Source: JAGVVZ01 sp964372465 (GTDB taxonomy: Archaea; Aenigmatarchaeota; Aenigmatarchaeia; CG10238-14). Taken from it: a DNA stretch of 22,890 bases. The notes below the pieces were generated by a model that worked only from the letters and a program-made list of their open reading frames with translations, was not told the origin of the DNA and did not search any database. Position numbers and translations under genes: made by a program. Position 1 is the first letter of the stretch; every line of letters starts with the position of its first letter. The stretch spans positions 1 to 22,890 of the forward strand of contig CAYJRA010000012.1 in NCBI GenBank assembly GCA_964372465.1, in the 5' to 3' direction. Positions 1 through 7,170 of this stretch are shown one piece after another.

Positions 1-29
1 CTAAAATTAATAATAAAATCAACTTATAG

Positions 30-1583
30 TTATTCAGAACTAACTTCTTCTATTTCCAATATTTTATCTACACGAAAAATTCTGTTATCTTTCTTCTCAA
101 AACAATATCCTTCCACACCGACATATGATCTACCCATATATTCTTTCTCACCTACATTGAATGGTTTTATTATTCGCCTAGATTTTTCGTCGTTGGATTT
201 CAAATAAACAATTCTAAGCTTCGATTTGTTCTTTATTGCTTTCTTTATTATTTCAACCTTTTCATCTAAAGGACGCTTTTTATCAGATATCTCATATTGA
301 TATTTAGTTAAGAAATTAACAACTTTCCAGTCCATGAAAATGTGTTTTTTCTCTATCGGTTTTTTAAGCACAATCCCGTCCAAACTTGTACATCTACTGA
401 GCGCCACATAAGTTTGTCCATGTGTAAATGCACCTTTGCCTATATCAATAATGACTTTATTAAATGTTTTTCCTTGACTTTTGTGAATGGTAACGGCCCA
501 GGCAAGTTTTATCGGGTATTGTGTAAAGGAGCCCATTGTTTTAGAATCCAAACTATTTTTATCAGTATTATAGAATAATTCATATATTTTCCATGTATGT
601 GGCCTCACTTCGACGAGTTGTTTGTTTAAAAGTTCTACAATAATTGTATCTGATTCCTTTGAGTTTTCTTTTATCTCAACAATCTTTCCAACAGTGCCAT
701 TAACCCATCTATCGTCAACATCGTTATTCACCAACATTATCTGCGAGCCTATCTTCAGTTTTAAATCAATATCAGTTGGTATATAATGCTTCTCAAATTT
801 GCCTTCTATTATTCCTTTATACTCAAAGGTTTTACCTCGTATTTCAGATAATTCATTTTCGTTTATTTCAGTAGATAAATCGTTAGTAGTTGTCAATTGA
901 ATATAAAAATCATCCAGTTTAGATCTGAAATCAGAGTTTAATCTTTTATTCAGTAATTTTAATTGTCCTTCTGTTACTGAGTTGTTCCTAATTGAATTCA
1001 ATATGTTAATAAAAACGTCGTCTTTCTGACGGTATATCTTCTCCAATTCTATAAATTCCATTTCCAATTTTTCAAAAACTTTTGCATCAAAAAAATATTG
1101 ACTCTTATATTGTTTCCTGAATATATCTCTCTCCTTAGACGTAACTATCGGTGGTATTTGATATAGGTCTCCGATAAAAACCATTTGTACTCCTCCAAAT
1201 GGTTTGCCTGAATTCTTTCCATTTATTCTCAAAAATTTATCAACGCAATCCAACAAGTCAGCTCTAACCATAGAAATTTCATCAATAATTATAGCATCAA
1301 GTATTTTGTAAATGTGACCATCATAACCTCTATATTTTTTCACTGAATCCAATGTTATGTCTGGTCTAAACCTGAAAAAGGAGTGTATTGTTTGACCGTC
1401 AACATTAATTGCTGCAACACCAGTTGGAGCTAAAACTGCTATATCTTTAGAAGTATTGTTTCTGAAATAATTCAGGAGAGTGGATTTTCCTGTACCGGCC
1501 TTGCCTGTAATAAAAACGTTATTTGACGTATTTTCCATTAAATCAAAAGCCTTCTTAAATTGATCGTTAAACTCTATTTTCAT
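30..1583 (-). CDS. PIF1/RecD-like DNA helicase with C-terminal WYL-like domain
   Basis: Superfamily 1B helicase expected to unwind DNA 5' to 3' using ATP. With the first in-frame GTG at 1592 as residue 1, Walker A (GKAGTGKST) is at 30-38, Walker B (IIDEIS) around 102-107, the GDLYQIPP motif at 141-148, and the late helicase motifs HKSQGKT and YVALSR at about 370-400. Residues about 447-516 (KLRIVYLKS...IIKPFNVGEKEYMGRSYVG) resemble a WYL domain, a module known as a ligand or single-strand DNA sensor. I chose the ATG at 1583 because GGTG sits just upstream of it, giving 517 residues; the GTG at 1592 is part of that binding site. It is the last gene of a minus-strand run, 12 bases after the Nudix gene. 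Helicase assignment is firm; the role of the C-terminal domain is inferred. Confidence 0.9.
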   Translation of the reverse strand: MKIEFNDQFKKAFDLMENTSNNVFITGKAGTGKSTLLNYFRNNTSKDIAVLAPTGVAAINVDGQTIHSFFRFRPDITLDSVKKYRGYDGHIYKILDAIIIDEISMVRADLLDCVDKFLRINGKNSGKPFGGVQMVFIGDLYQIPPIVTSKERDIFRKQYKSQYFFDAKVFEKLEMEFIELEKIYRQKDDVFINILNSIRNNSVTEGQLKLLNKRLNSDFRSKLDDFYIQLTTTNDLSTEINENELSEIRGKTFEYKGIIEGKFEKHYIPTDIDLKLKIGSQIMLVNNDVDDRWVNGTVGKIVEIKENSKESDTIIVELLNKQLVEVRPHTWKIYELFYNTDKNSLDSKTMGSFTQYPIKLAWAVTIHKSQGKTFNKVIIDIGKGAFTHGQTYVALSRCTSLDGIVLKKPIEKKHIFMDWKVVNFLTKYQYEISDKKRPLDEKVEIIKKAIKNKSKLRIVYLKSNDEKSRRIIKPFNVGEKEYMGRSYVGVEGYCFEKKDNRIFRVDKILEIEEVSSE

Positions 1584-1595
1584 TTTTTGCACCAG

Positions 1596-2024
1596 TTATT
1601 TTAATTTGAAATAATCTACTATCAGTTCTTTCAAACTTTTGTGAGCAACTTCAAAATCAGGTTTTAAAAACTCTTTAGGATCAACCCATTTGAATTCAAT
1701 TATATTTTCTGTTTCATCTGGGTTCTTGTGTATATCTATTTTTTTAGACAAAAGCTTGCATAAAAATGCTGTCAACACAACTTGCCAATTATCTGTTTTC
1801 GATCTAAAAAAATAATACATGCCAATTGGCTTTATTATATCGACCTTCAGTTTAGTTTCTTCCTCTAATTCTCTTTTTAAGGTCTCTAAAGGACTGTGAC
1901 CATACTTCACTCTCCCACCTGGTAAATCCCAATATTCATAGTCTTTTATTCTTTCTTTGACAACCAAAATTTTGCCAGATTTTACAATAAGACCTTTCAC
2001 TCCCACAAAGACTTTAGTTTCCAT
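1596..2024 (-). CDS. Nudix hydrolase
   Basis: A 142-residue single-domain Nudix protein, a family that hydrolyses nucleoside diphosphates linked to other groups (damaged dNTPs, ADP-ribose, capped nucleotides). The Nudix box covers residues 37-59: GG at 36-37 and RELEEE at 51-56 hold the metal-binding glutamates. Two consensus positions differ: the first glutamate is His43, and the late glycine is Lys58. The core RExxEE is intact, so catalysis is likely. Substrate cannot be told from sequence. The ATG at 2024 follows a GTGAT binding site, 13 bases after the HIT gene, consistent with co-transcription with other nucleotide-handling genes (adenylate kinase, HIT). Confidence 0.88.
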   Translation of the reverse strand: METKVFVGVKGLIVKSGKILVVKERIKDYEYWDLPGGRVKYGHSPLETLKRELEEETKLKVDIIKPIGMYYFFRSKTDNWQVVLTAFLCKLLSKKIDIHKNPDETENIIEFKWVDPKEFLKPDFEVAHKSLKELIVDYFKLK

Positions 2025-2037
2025 TCAATCACTTATT

Positions 2038-2436
2038 TTATAATTTTTTAAGTTTAGTATAGTCTCCCTTTCCAGGAATTATATTTCTTATACCACCGCG
2101 TGGATTTTCAACATCGTTCTCATATCTTGGAATTAAATGTATATGAAGGTGGTTTATAGTTCTACCAGCAGCTTTACCATCGTTAATTCCAACGTTAAAC
2201 GCATCTGGGTGGAATTGTTTCTGAATTATTTCTTTTACTTGTTTTATAATTTGATAAAAATTTTTTAATTGATCATCATTTAAATCAAAAAAAGATTCTA
2301 TATGTTTCTTTGGAACTATAAGACAATGCCCCTTTGTTACAGGAAAATTATCATATAAACAAAAGAAAGTATTACTTTCTAATATGAATTTCTCATTTTT
2401 TTCTTTTTGAACTCTACAAAGATAACATTCTTTCAT
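2038..2436 (-). CDS. HIT family nucleotide hydrolase
   Basis: Histidine-triad protein that hydrolyses or transfers nucleotidyl groups from substrates such as AMP-lysine, adenosine phosphoramidate or dinucleoside polyphosphates. The triad NHLHIHLIPR is near residues 95-104, with the middle histidine as nucleophile in this family. An N-terminal CYLC pair and later histidines fit the zinc site of some HIT proteins, and the C-terminal PRGGIRNIIPGKGDY is typical of archaeal and bacterial HIT proteins. An in-frame ATG exists at 2454 inside the adenylate kinase gene, but the ATG at 2436 lies one base after that gene's stop and has GGTT upstream, so I use it (132 residues). Confidence 0.92.
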   Translation of the reverse strand: MKECYLCRVQKEKNEKFILESNTFFCLYDNFPVTKGHCLIVPKKHIESFFDLNDDQLKNFYQIIKQVKEIIQKQFHPDAFNVGINDGKAAGRTINHLHIHLIPRYENDVENPRGGIRNIIPGKGDYTKLKKL

Positions 2437-2437
2437 G

Positions 2438-2965
2438 TTATAACCAACTTTCATATTTTTCTAACCAGTCTATTTTACCAACTTTAAATCTATTATTTTT
2501 TGTTTTAATTATTGACAAGACAGATTCAACAGCTTGCTCTGACGTCATCTTGCTTATATCGACTTCAAAAACGTTCTTGTTCTTTTGTATACTTTCCGAG
2601 GTTATAACCCCTAAAATTTCCGCTTCCACATTCTCCTTAACCTTAGGTGAGTTTTTCGGATATTTTTCCTTCAATCTTTTTTCCAATATTTTAGGATCGC
2701 ATCTTAGAACTATAACTATATCTACAAGGAATTCATGAGAAACATGGCCATCTAAAATAACATCATGTCTTATTTTCCTTATTTCTTTCTCTATTTTTTT
2801 CATATCAAGAATTTTAGACTGTGTTTTTTTGTCATAACCAGAATAGGCATTAAGCCTATGTGCCAAGTTATTAATTTTTACTAGTTTATACCCCAATTTT
2901 CTAGATAAAATATCAGAGACTGTACTCTTCCCGACACAAGGCGTTCCGGTAATAGCTATCTTCAT
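2438..2965 (-). CDS. AK6/Fap7-type adenylate kinase (NMP kinase-like)
   Basis: P-loop nucleoside monophosphate kinase of the small archaeal/eukaryotic AK6 (Fap7, hCINAP) type, COG1936. Known members phosphorylate AMP and in eukaryotes help mature the small ribosomal subunit through Rps14; whether this one does both is inference. Walker A is GTPCVGKST at 7-15, with cysteine where most relatives have glycine. The family signature DGHVSH is at 72-77, and the RCDPKILEKRLKEK lid-region pattern follows. The 175 residues are normal for the family, with a short extra C-terminal stretch ending EKYESWL. It is the first gene of the minus-strand run and is divergent from rfcS, so the promoter should lie in 2966-3022. 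Confidence 0.85.
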   Translation of the reverse strand: MKIAITGTPCVGKSTVSDILSRKLGYKLVKINNLAHRLNAYSGYDKKTQSKILDMKKIEKEIRKIRHDVILDGHVSHEFLVDIVIVLRCDPKILEKRLKEKYPKNSPKVKENVEAEILGVITSESIQKNKNVFEVDISKMTSEQAVESVLSIIKTKNNRFKVGKIDWLEKYESWL

Positions 2966-2972
2966 ATTTATA
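2965..2972 (+). promoter_or_regulatory. Putative TATA box for rfcS
   Basis: TATTTATA reads like an archaeal TATA element. It sits about 50 bases before the rfcS ATG, placing transcription start near 2993-2997 and leaving a short leader that holds the GGTGG site at 3013-3017. The same divergent gap must also carry the adenylate kinase promoter, for which I see only AT-rich sequence. Confidence 0.4.
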
Positions 2973-3022
2973 CAAATCCTTTCAATTTTAATTATTAAAT
3001 CTACATAGTATTGGTGGTAAAA

Positions 3023-3979
3023 ATGGATATAGAGGTATGGGCAGAAAAGTATAGACCTAAATCATTGAATGAAATAATAAATCAGTCTCATGTTGTTGAC
3101 AGACTCAAAGCTTTTGTTAAAAATAAGAATGTACCACACTGTTTGTTGGCCGGACCACCAGGAACTGGTAAAACAGCAACCACGTTAGCCTTGGCAAGAG
3201 ATCTGTTTGGAGAATCATGGAGATCAAATATATTAGAATTAAATGCAAGCGATGAAAGAGGGATACAAATAGTCAGAGGAAAAATTAAGGATTTCGCAAG
3301 AACCAGATCTTTAGCTAACATAAATTTCAAACTAATCATATTAGATGAAGCTGACGCATTGACTGCAGATGCGCAACATGCATTGCGAAGAACAATGGAA
3401 TCATTCGCAAATACAACTCGCTTCTTTCTTATCTGCAACTACAGTTCAAAAATTATTGAGCCTGTTCAAAGCAGATGCTCTGTTTTCAGATTCAAACCGT
3501 TAAATGAAAACCATATCAAAGAATACATAAACCGAATAGCAAAAGAAGAGAAATTATCTGTCGACGATGGCGGCATCAAAGCAATAATAGATTTATCAGA
3601 AGGTGATTTAAGAAAAGTATCCAATCTACTTCAATCGTCCTCTGCGTTGAAGGAAAAAATAAATGAAAGTATAGTTTATGAGATAGCCAACCAAGCAAAA
3701 CCCAATGATGTCAAAGATATGCTGAGTCTGGTCTTAAATGGCAAATTCATGGATGCAAGGAAGAAACTGCATGATATGATATTAAAACAGGGGCTTTCTG
3801 GAGAAGACATCATAAAAGAAGTGCACAAACAAATTTTTGATTTGAACATACCAGAAGAAAACAAAGTGAAACTAGTGGAATTGACTGGAGAATATGATTT
3901 CAGGATATCTGAAGGCGGATCAGAACTCATCCAGTTAGAAGCGCTATTAGCTCAATTTCTATTATACAAGGCAAAGTGA
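3023..3979 (+). CDS. rfcS: Replication factor C small subunit
   Basis: AAA+ subunit of the clamp loader that opens and places PCNA on primed DNA during replication. From the ATG at 3023 the protein has 318 residues, normal for archaeal RFC-S. Walker A (GPPGTGKT) is at 44-51, Walker B (LDEADALT) at about 107-114, the SRC motif with the arginine finger (QSRCSVFRF) at about 149-157, and the sensor 2 region (GDLRKVSNLLQ) and collar domain follow. A TTG start at 3011 is also open, but GGTGG at 3013-3017 sits at the right distance for the ATG at 3023. It is followed after four bases by a membrane-protein gene and then by rfcL. Confidence 0.97.
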   Translation: MDIEVWAEKYRPKSLNEIINQSHVVDRLKAFVKNKNVPHCLLAGPPGTGKTATTLALARDLFGESWRSNILELNASDERGIQIVRGKIKDFARTRSLANINFKLIILDEADALTADAQHALRRTMESFANTTRFFLICNYSSKIIEPVQSRCSVFRFKPLNENHIKEYINRIAKEEKLSVDDGGIKAIIDLSEGDLRKVSNLLQSSSALKEKINESIVYEIANQAKPNDVKDMLSLVLNGKFMDARKKLHDMILKQGLSGEDIIKEVHKQIFDLNIPEENKVKLVELTGEYDFRISEGGSELIQLEALLAQFLLYKAK

Positions 3980-3983
3980 AATT

Positions 3984-4640
3984 ATGATTAAAAAATATTT
4001 TCTAGATATTAAAAAAATAATCAGCAAAAGAAACAAATGGCTGTATTTCTCCTTTGCCGCTGTATTCCTATTATCTTATTTTCTATCTTACTATGTTGGA
4101 AGCTTTTTTAATTCCAAATATCCTGAAGATTCATATAAATTCCTACAGAATTTTTATAATCAAGATTTATTTAACGATATCAAAACAATGCTGTCAGAGA
4201 AAAATTATCTAGCTGTTTTTTTTACAATATTCACTCACAATTATAGTTTATCCGTGCTTAATTTCATATTAAGCTTAACTTTCGTGCTGCCGTTCATATT
4301 AATTTTAACGAACGGGCTCGTAGTCGGCTTTTTGTTTGGAATAGTTCACACAGCAATCAATTATTCCATCACATATTTCGTTTTACTTTATCTAGTGCTG
4401 ATTCTAGAATCTGTTGCCATGATCTTATCTGCTACTGAGGGGCTACACTTGATATACTCAGTAATAAATCCAAAGAAAATGTGGAGAGTAAGATCGAGAA
4501 AGGTGGCCTTCGTAAATACTTTTAAAGAAAATGTAAAAATATTGATTTTAACTGCGATAATCTTGTTTATTTCAGGAATAATAGAATTGATTTCAATTTA
4601 TTATGAACTGAAAGTAAGCAGCAAAATAATCATGACTTAG
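3984..4640 (+). CDS. SpoIIM-like multi-spanning membrane protein
   Basis: A 218-residue integral membrane protein with about five hydrophobic segments (near 20-42, 90-112, 113-130, 132-155 and 188-208). The pattern LTNGLVVGFLFGI near 108-120, a membrane segment with glutamate (LILESVAMILSATEGL) and a C-terminal GIIE helix resemble the stage II sporulation protein M family (formerly DUF95), which is widespread in archaea with no known role there. It lies between rfcS and rfcL, four and seven bases from each, so all three are probably one transcript. A direct link to clamp loading is not implied. The family call is moderate; the membrane nature is clear. Confidence 0.6.
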   Translation: MIKKYFLDIKKIISKRNKWLYFSFAAVFLLSYFLSYYVGSFFNSKYPEDSYKFLQNFYNQDLFNDIKTMLSEKNYLAVFFTIFTHNYSLSVLNFILSLTFVLPFILILTNGLVVGFLFGIVHTAINYSITYFVLLYLVLILESVAMILSATEGLHLIYSVINPKKMWRVRSRKVAFVNTFKENVKILILTAIILFISGIIELISIYYELKVSSKIIMT

Positions 4641-4647
4641 TGTTATT

Positions 4648-5784
4648 ATGTGGACAGAAAAATATTCACCGAAAAAATTGTCAGATATTGTAGGGCAAAA
4701 TGAAGCCGTAGAGCAAATATTAACGTGGATTAAAGCATGGGTGCCGGGAAAGAAGGCACTGCTGTTTCACGGGCCGCCTGGTGTAGGAAAAACCACTTTA
4801 GTGTTGGCTTTGAGTGAAGAAAAAAATTTTGATTTAATAGAATTGAATGCATCAAACTATAGAACAGCTTCACAGATCAATGAAGTCGTAGGCAGATCAG
4901 TCAAGCAGATGTCTCTATTCAAAAAGGGTAAAATCTTCTTGATAGATGAAGTAGATGGTATAACAGGAAGGGAAGATAGAGGCGGCACATCTGAATTGAT
5001 AAAAATGATCAAACAGTCATATCATCCAATAATATTAACAGCGAACAATATTTGGGACCAAAATATAAGATCCCTTAAAGAATATTGCCAAATGATTGAA
5101 TTCAAGAAAATTTCTTATTGGGATACAATAAAAAAACTCCAATACATATGCAACGAAGAAAAGGTCAAATGCGGCACAGATGTAATAAAAATTTTGGCCA
5201 AAAGATCGGAAGGTGATTTGAGAGCAGCAATAAACGATCTGGAAATGCTATCAAGAGATAAGGAGGAAATTGGTCTAGATGATTTAGAAAACTTGGGTCA
5301 AAGGGAGAGAGAAGAAAATATATTCGAAGTTCTCAAAATAATATTTAAAACCAGATCAGCCATATCCGCCAAACTGGCAATAAACAATGTAGACAAGGAT
5401 CCGGAAGAAATTTTTCTATGGATAGAAGAGAATATAGCCAATGAATATGAAAAACCAGAAGAAATAGCGAAAGCGTATGATGCAATATCCAAAGCTGATT
5501 TATTCAGAGGTAGAATAAAAATAAGGCAGGAATACAAGTTTTTGAAATATATGATAGATCTTATGACAAGCGGGGTTGCACTGTCAAAAAAGGAGATGTA
5601 CAGAAAATTTTCGAGATACAAATATCCGGATAGAATAAAAACTCTGAGCCTAACAAAAACAGAAAGGGAAGAAAAAAACGCTGTTTTACAGGAATTATCA
5701 TCTAAACTTCATTGTTCTGTAAAAAAGGTCAGAACGCAATTCCTGCCTTACTTAAGGACGTGGAACAGTAAAATCAGATCTTAA
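4648..5784 (+). CDS. rfcL: Replication factor C large subunit, short form
   Basis: Large AAA+ subunit of the archaeal clamp loader, partner of RfcS. The start MWTEKYSPK and IVGQNEAV are typical. Walker A (GPPGVGKT) is at 42-49 and Walker B (LIDEVDGI) at about 98-105; the SRC arginine-finger motif is absent, as expected for RFC-L. RSEGDLRAAINDLE is the sensor 2 helix, followed by the collar domain. At 378 residues it is clearly shorter than most archaeal RFC-L (commonly 400-500), and it stops without the basic stretch and terminal PIP box that usually binds PCNA. No continuation is visible in other frames after the stop. The last 33 bases overlap the convergent gene. Confidence 0.95.
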   Translation: MWTEKYSPKKLSDIVGQNEAVEQILTWIKAWVPGKKALLFHGPPGVGKTTLVLALSEEKNFDLIELNASNYRTASQINEVVGRSVKQMSLFKKGKIFLIDEVDGITGREDRGGTSELIKMIKQSYHPIILTANNIWDQNIRSLKEYCQMIEFKKISYWDTIKKLQYICNEEKVKCGTDVIKILAKRSEGDLRAAINDLEMLSRDKEEIGLDDLENLGQREREENIFEVLKIIFKTRSAISAKLAINNVDKDPEEIFLWIEENIANEYEKPEEIAKAYDAISKADLFRGRIKIRQEYKFLKYMIDLMTSGVALSKKEMYRKFSRYKYPDRIKTLSLTKTEREEKNAVLQELSSKLHCSVKKVRTQFLPYLRTWNSKIRS

Positions 5785-6126
5785 TACCATCTTATTGGAT
5801 GTCAGAACCATTGAAACATTGAGGTTTGTTGCTGACAAATTGTAATTGTATACTAAGATATACCCTTTATCTATCGCTAACGTCTGTACGTAGTTTCTAA
5901 ACGTGTTAACGTTGTCGCTCAACTGGAGTGGCGAGCTTATTTCAACTGTTTTTATTGTCTTGTCTCTAACGTTTTCAAAGAAAAAGATTTCACTGCCTTG
6001 CCCCGCAGTTGATGTATCAACAAAAGAATATGGATTCACATATCTGCTAAGACCATAAAAAATACCTATAATAACTACCGAAGTTAGTATGAAAAACTGC
6101 GCCTTTTTATTAAATAAACTGAGCAT
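5752..6126 (-). CDS. Small pilin-like membrane-anchored protein of unknown function
   Basis: Not recognised by family. From the ATG at 6126 it has 124 residues: a short basic start (LFNKKA), then QFFILTSVVIIGIFYGL as a single membrane helix, then an outward-facing domain of about 95 residues rich in beta-type sequence. KKA before QFF resembles the class III (archaeal pilin/archaellin) signal, where a peptidase cuts before Q. The ORF is also open from a TTG at 6141, but GGTGG at 6135-6139 is placed for the ATG. It overlaps the DUF424 gene by 17 bases and the 3' end of rfcL by 33 bases on the other strand. Confidence 0.65.
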   Translation of the reverse strand: MLSLFNKKAQFFILTSVVIIGIFYGLSRYVNPYSFVDTSTAGQGSEIFFFENVRDKTIKTVEISSPLQLSDNVNTFRNYVQTLAIDKGYILVYNYNLSATNLNVSMVLTSNKMVLRSDFTVPRP

Positions 6127-6400
6127 GAGGGATTCCACCAATAAGGATAATGTTTTTCCTAGAAATAAGTTTTCTGTCTATAGCTATTTTAATTATATTC
6201 TTGCCAATTATGTTGGATATAGTAGATTTTTCCATGAGTTTGGTTGCCCTGTCATCATCTACTATCTCTCCGCCATAGAAGTATTTGCTTACTTTTATTT
6301 TAAATCCTGCCATCGCTATATTTTTCCCTAGTAACTCTTTGTCACATATAGCAACAATAAAGTGGTTCTTTATCTTAAACGTTTTTGACCAAAACATCAT
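6110..6400 (-). CDS. DUF424 family protein
   Basis: A 96-residue cytoplasmic protein matching the archaeal DUF424 family (COG2412) as I know it: AICDKELLGK near 17-26, KYFYGGE near 39-45, the STISNIIGK helix near 59-67 and the C-terminal IGGIPHAQ. Function is unknown; family genes often sit with translation genes, as here, in the run aIF2-beta, histone-fold protein, DUF424. The start ATGATG at 6398-6400 lies five bases after the preceding stop, with only a weak TGATT binding site. Confidence 0.85.
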   Translation of the reverse strand: MMFWSKTFKIKNHFIVAICDKELLGKNIAMAGFKIKVSKYFYGGEIVDDDRATKLMEKSTISNIIGKNIIKIAIDRKLISRKNIILIGGIPHAQFI

Positions 6401-6405
6401 AATAT

Positions 6406-6744
6406 TTAATCAAATTTTCGGTTAAAATCTCTTATAAGAGAGTCACAATCTTGTTTTATTTTTTCTAAACTAGCTACCACTCTTTCTTTTTCTTTTTGCA
6501 TTTCTTCTAAATCTTCATAAGTTTTAATGGCTTCCTTGAATGCTGCTAAATCTACAGATGTGTAAGGTATCATATTCATTGTTTTAGCTACTCTTTCACA
6601 TATTTCTCCTAGCCATTTATTCATGGCGATTTTTACTTGACTCTTTATCAGTTTATCCTTATCAAGATTTTTTTTCATTAGTCTAACTATAGGAGCCATT
6701 GGGAGGGGCAACTCTTCTTCGTTTATTACTTCTTCTTCTGTCAA
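6406..6744 (-). CDS. Histone-fold protein with C-terminal coiled coil
   Basis: Predicted DNA- or protein-binding histone-fold protein. From the TTG start at 6744 it has 112 residues. The fold is read as helix 1 (LPMAPIVRLMKKN, near 14-26), a long helix 2 (KLIKSQVKIAMNKWLGEIC..., near 30-56), the loop IPYTSVD, helix 3 (LAAFKEAIKTYEDLEE) and then a charged, probably coiled-coil tail (EKERVVASLEKIKQDCDSLIRDF). Archaeal histones are usually about 65-70 residues, so the tail is an extension. The open frame runs up to 6798 inside aIF2-beta, but an excellent GAGAGGTGAT site at 6748-6757 points to the TTG. It is co-transcribed with aIF2-beta. A role in chromatin is inferred. Confidence 0.65.
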   Translation of the reverse strand: MTEEEVINEEELPLPMAPIVRLMKKNLDKDKLIKSQVKIAMNKWLGEICERVAKTMNMIPYTSVDLAAFKEAIKTYEDLEEMQKEKERVVASLEKIKQDCDSLIRDFNRKFD

Positions 6745-6747
6745 AAA

Positions 6748-6757
6748 ATCACCTCTC
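6748..6757 (-). promoter_or_regulatory. Strong ribosome binding site for the TTG-started histone-fold gene
   Basis: GAGAGGTGAT, a near-full complement to the archaeal 16S rRNA 3' end, spans the aIF2-beta stop codon and lies three bases before TTG at 6742-6744. It decides the start of the downstream gene and removes 18 residues from the longer open frame. Confidence 0.75.
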
Positions 6758-7163
6758 AAAAGTTTTTCACAGGATGTTTGGCACCGCATGCTTCGCATTT
6801 CAGCAATGTTGTTCTATCCTGTTTAATCAAATGAGTATCTGGCTTGTTACATTCAGGACAATACACATATTCTTTTACATATGCATCTATCTTTTTTTCG
6901 ATTAAACTACCATAAATCTTTCCTTGCAAAACTAATCTGTTGTTATCAATACTTCCAGGAGTTGCGAGTTCTCTGAACAAATATTTAGATAGGTGTTTAG
7001 GATCTCGTCTCACTACATTGGCTATTTCAGTAAAGTTCAATATGAAAGTTTGATTGCCGGATATGTTAGAAAGTGGTTTGGGTATTTCCAATCTTTCCGT
7101 CTCTTTAACGTCTTTCGGAAGCTTTTCAATAGCCTCATCTAACATTTGATCGTATGTCTTCAT
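6756..7163 (-). CDS. Translation initiation factor aIF2 subunit beta
   Basis: Beta subunit of the heterotrimeric factor that brings initiator Met-tRNA to the small ribosomal subunit with GTP. The 135 residues match archaeal aIF2-beta: an N-terminal helix, the core with FTEIANVVRRDPKHLSKYLFREL at about 45-67 and ELATPGSID, then a C-terminal zinc ribbon CPECNKPDTHL...LKCEACGAKHP at about 102-132 with two CxxC pairs. The start ATG at 7163 has AGGAT six bases upstream. It follows the RPA-associated gene after seven bases and precedes the histone-fold gene. Confidence 0.97.
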   Translation of the reverse strand: MKTYDQMLDEAIEKLPKDVKETERLEIPKPLSNISGNQTFILNFTEIANVVRRDPKHLSKYLFRELATPGSIDNNRLVLQGKIYGSLIEKKIDAYVKEYVYCPECNKPDTHLIKQDRTTLLKCEACGAKHPVKNF

Positions 7164-7170
7164 AAAAATC

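Noticed and set aside
5785..5900. Frameshifted continuation of RFC-L
   Set aside because: Downstream plus-strand frames meet stops quickly and show no basic linker or PIP-like sequence; the opposite strand has a plausible gene here.
6745..6798. Longer N-terminus of the histone-fold protein
   Set aside because: The extra 18 codons overlap aIF2-beta coding sequence and would ignore the strong binding site placed for the TTG at 6744.
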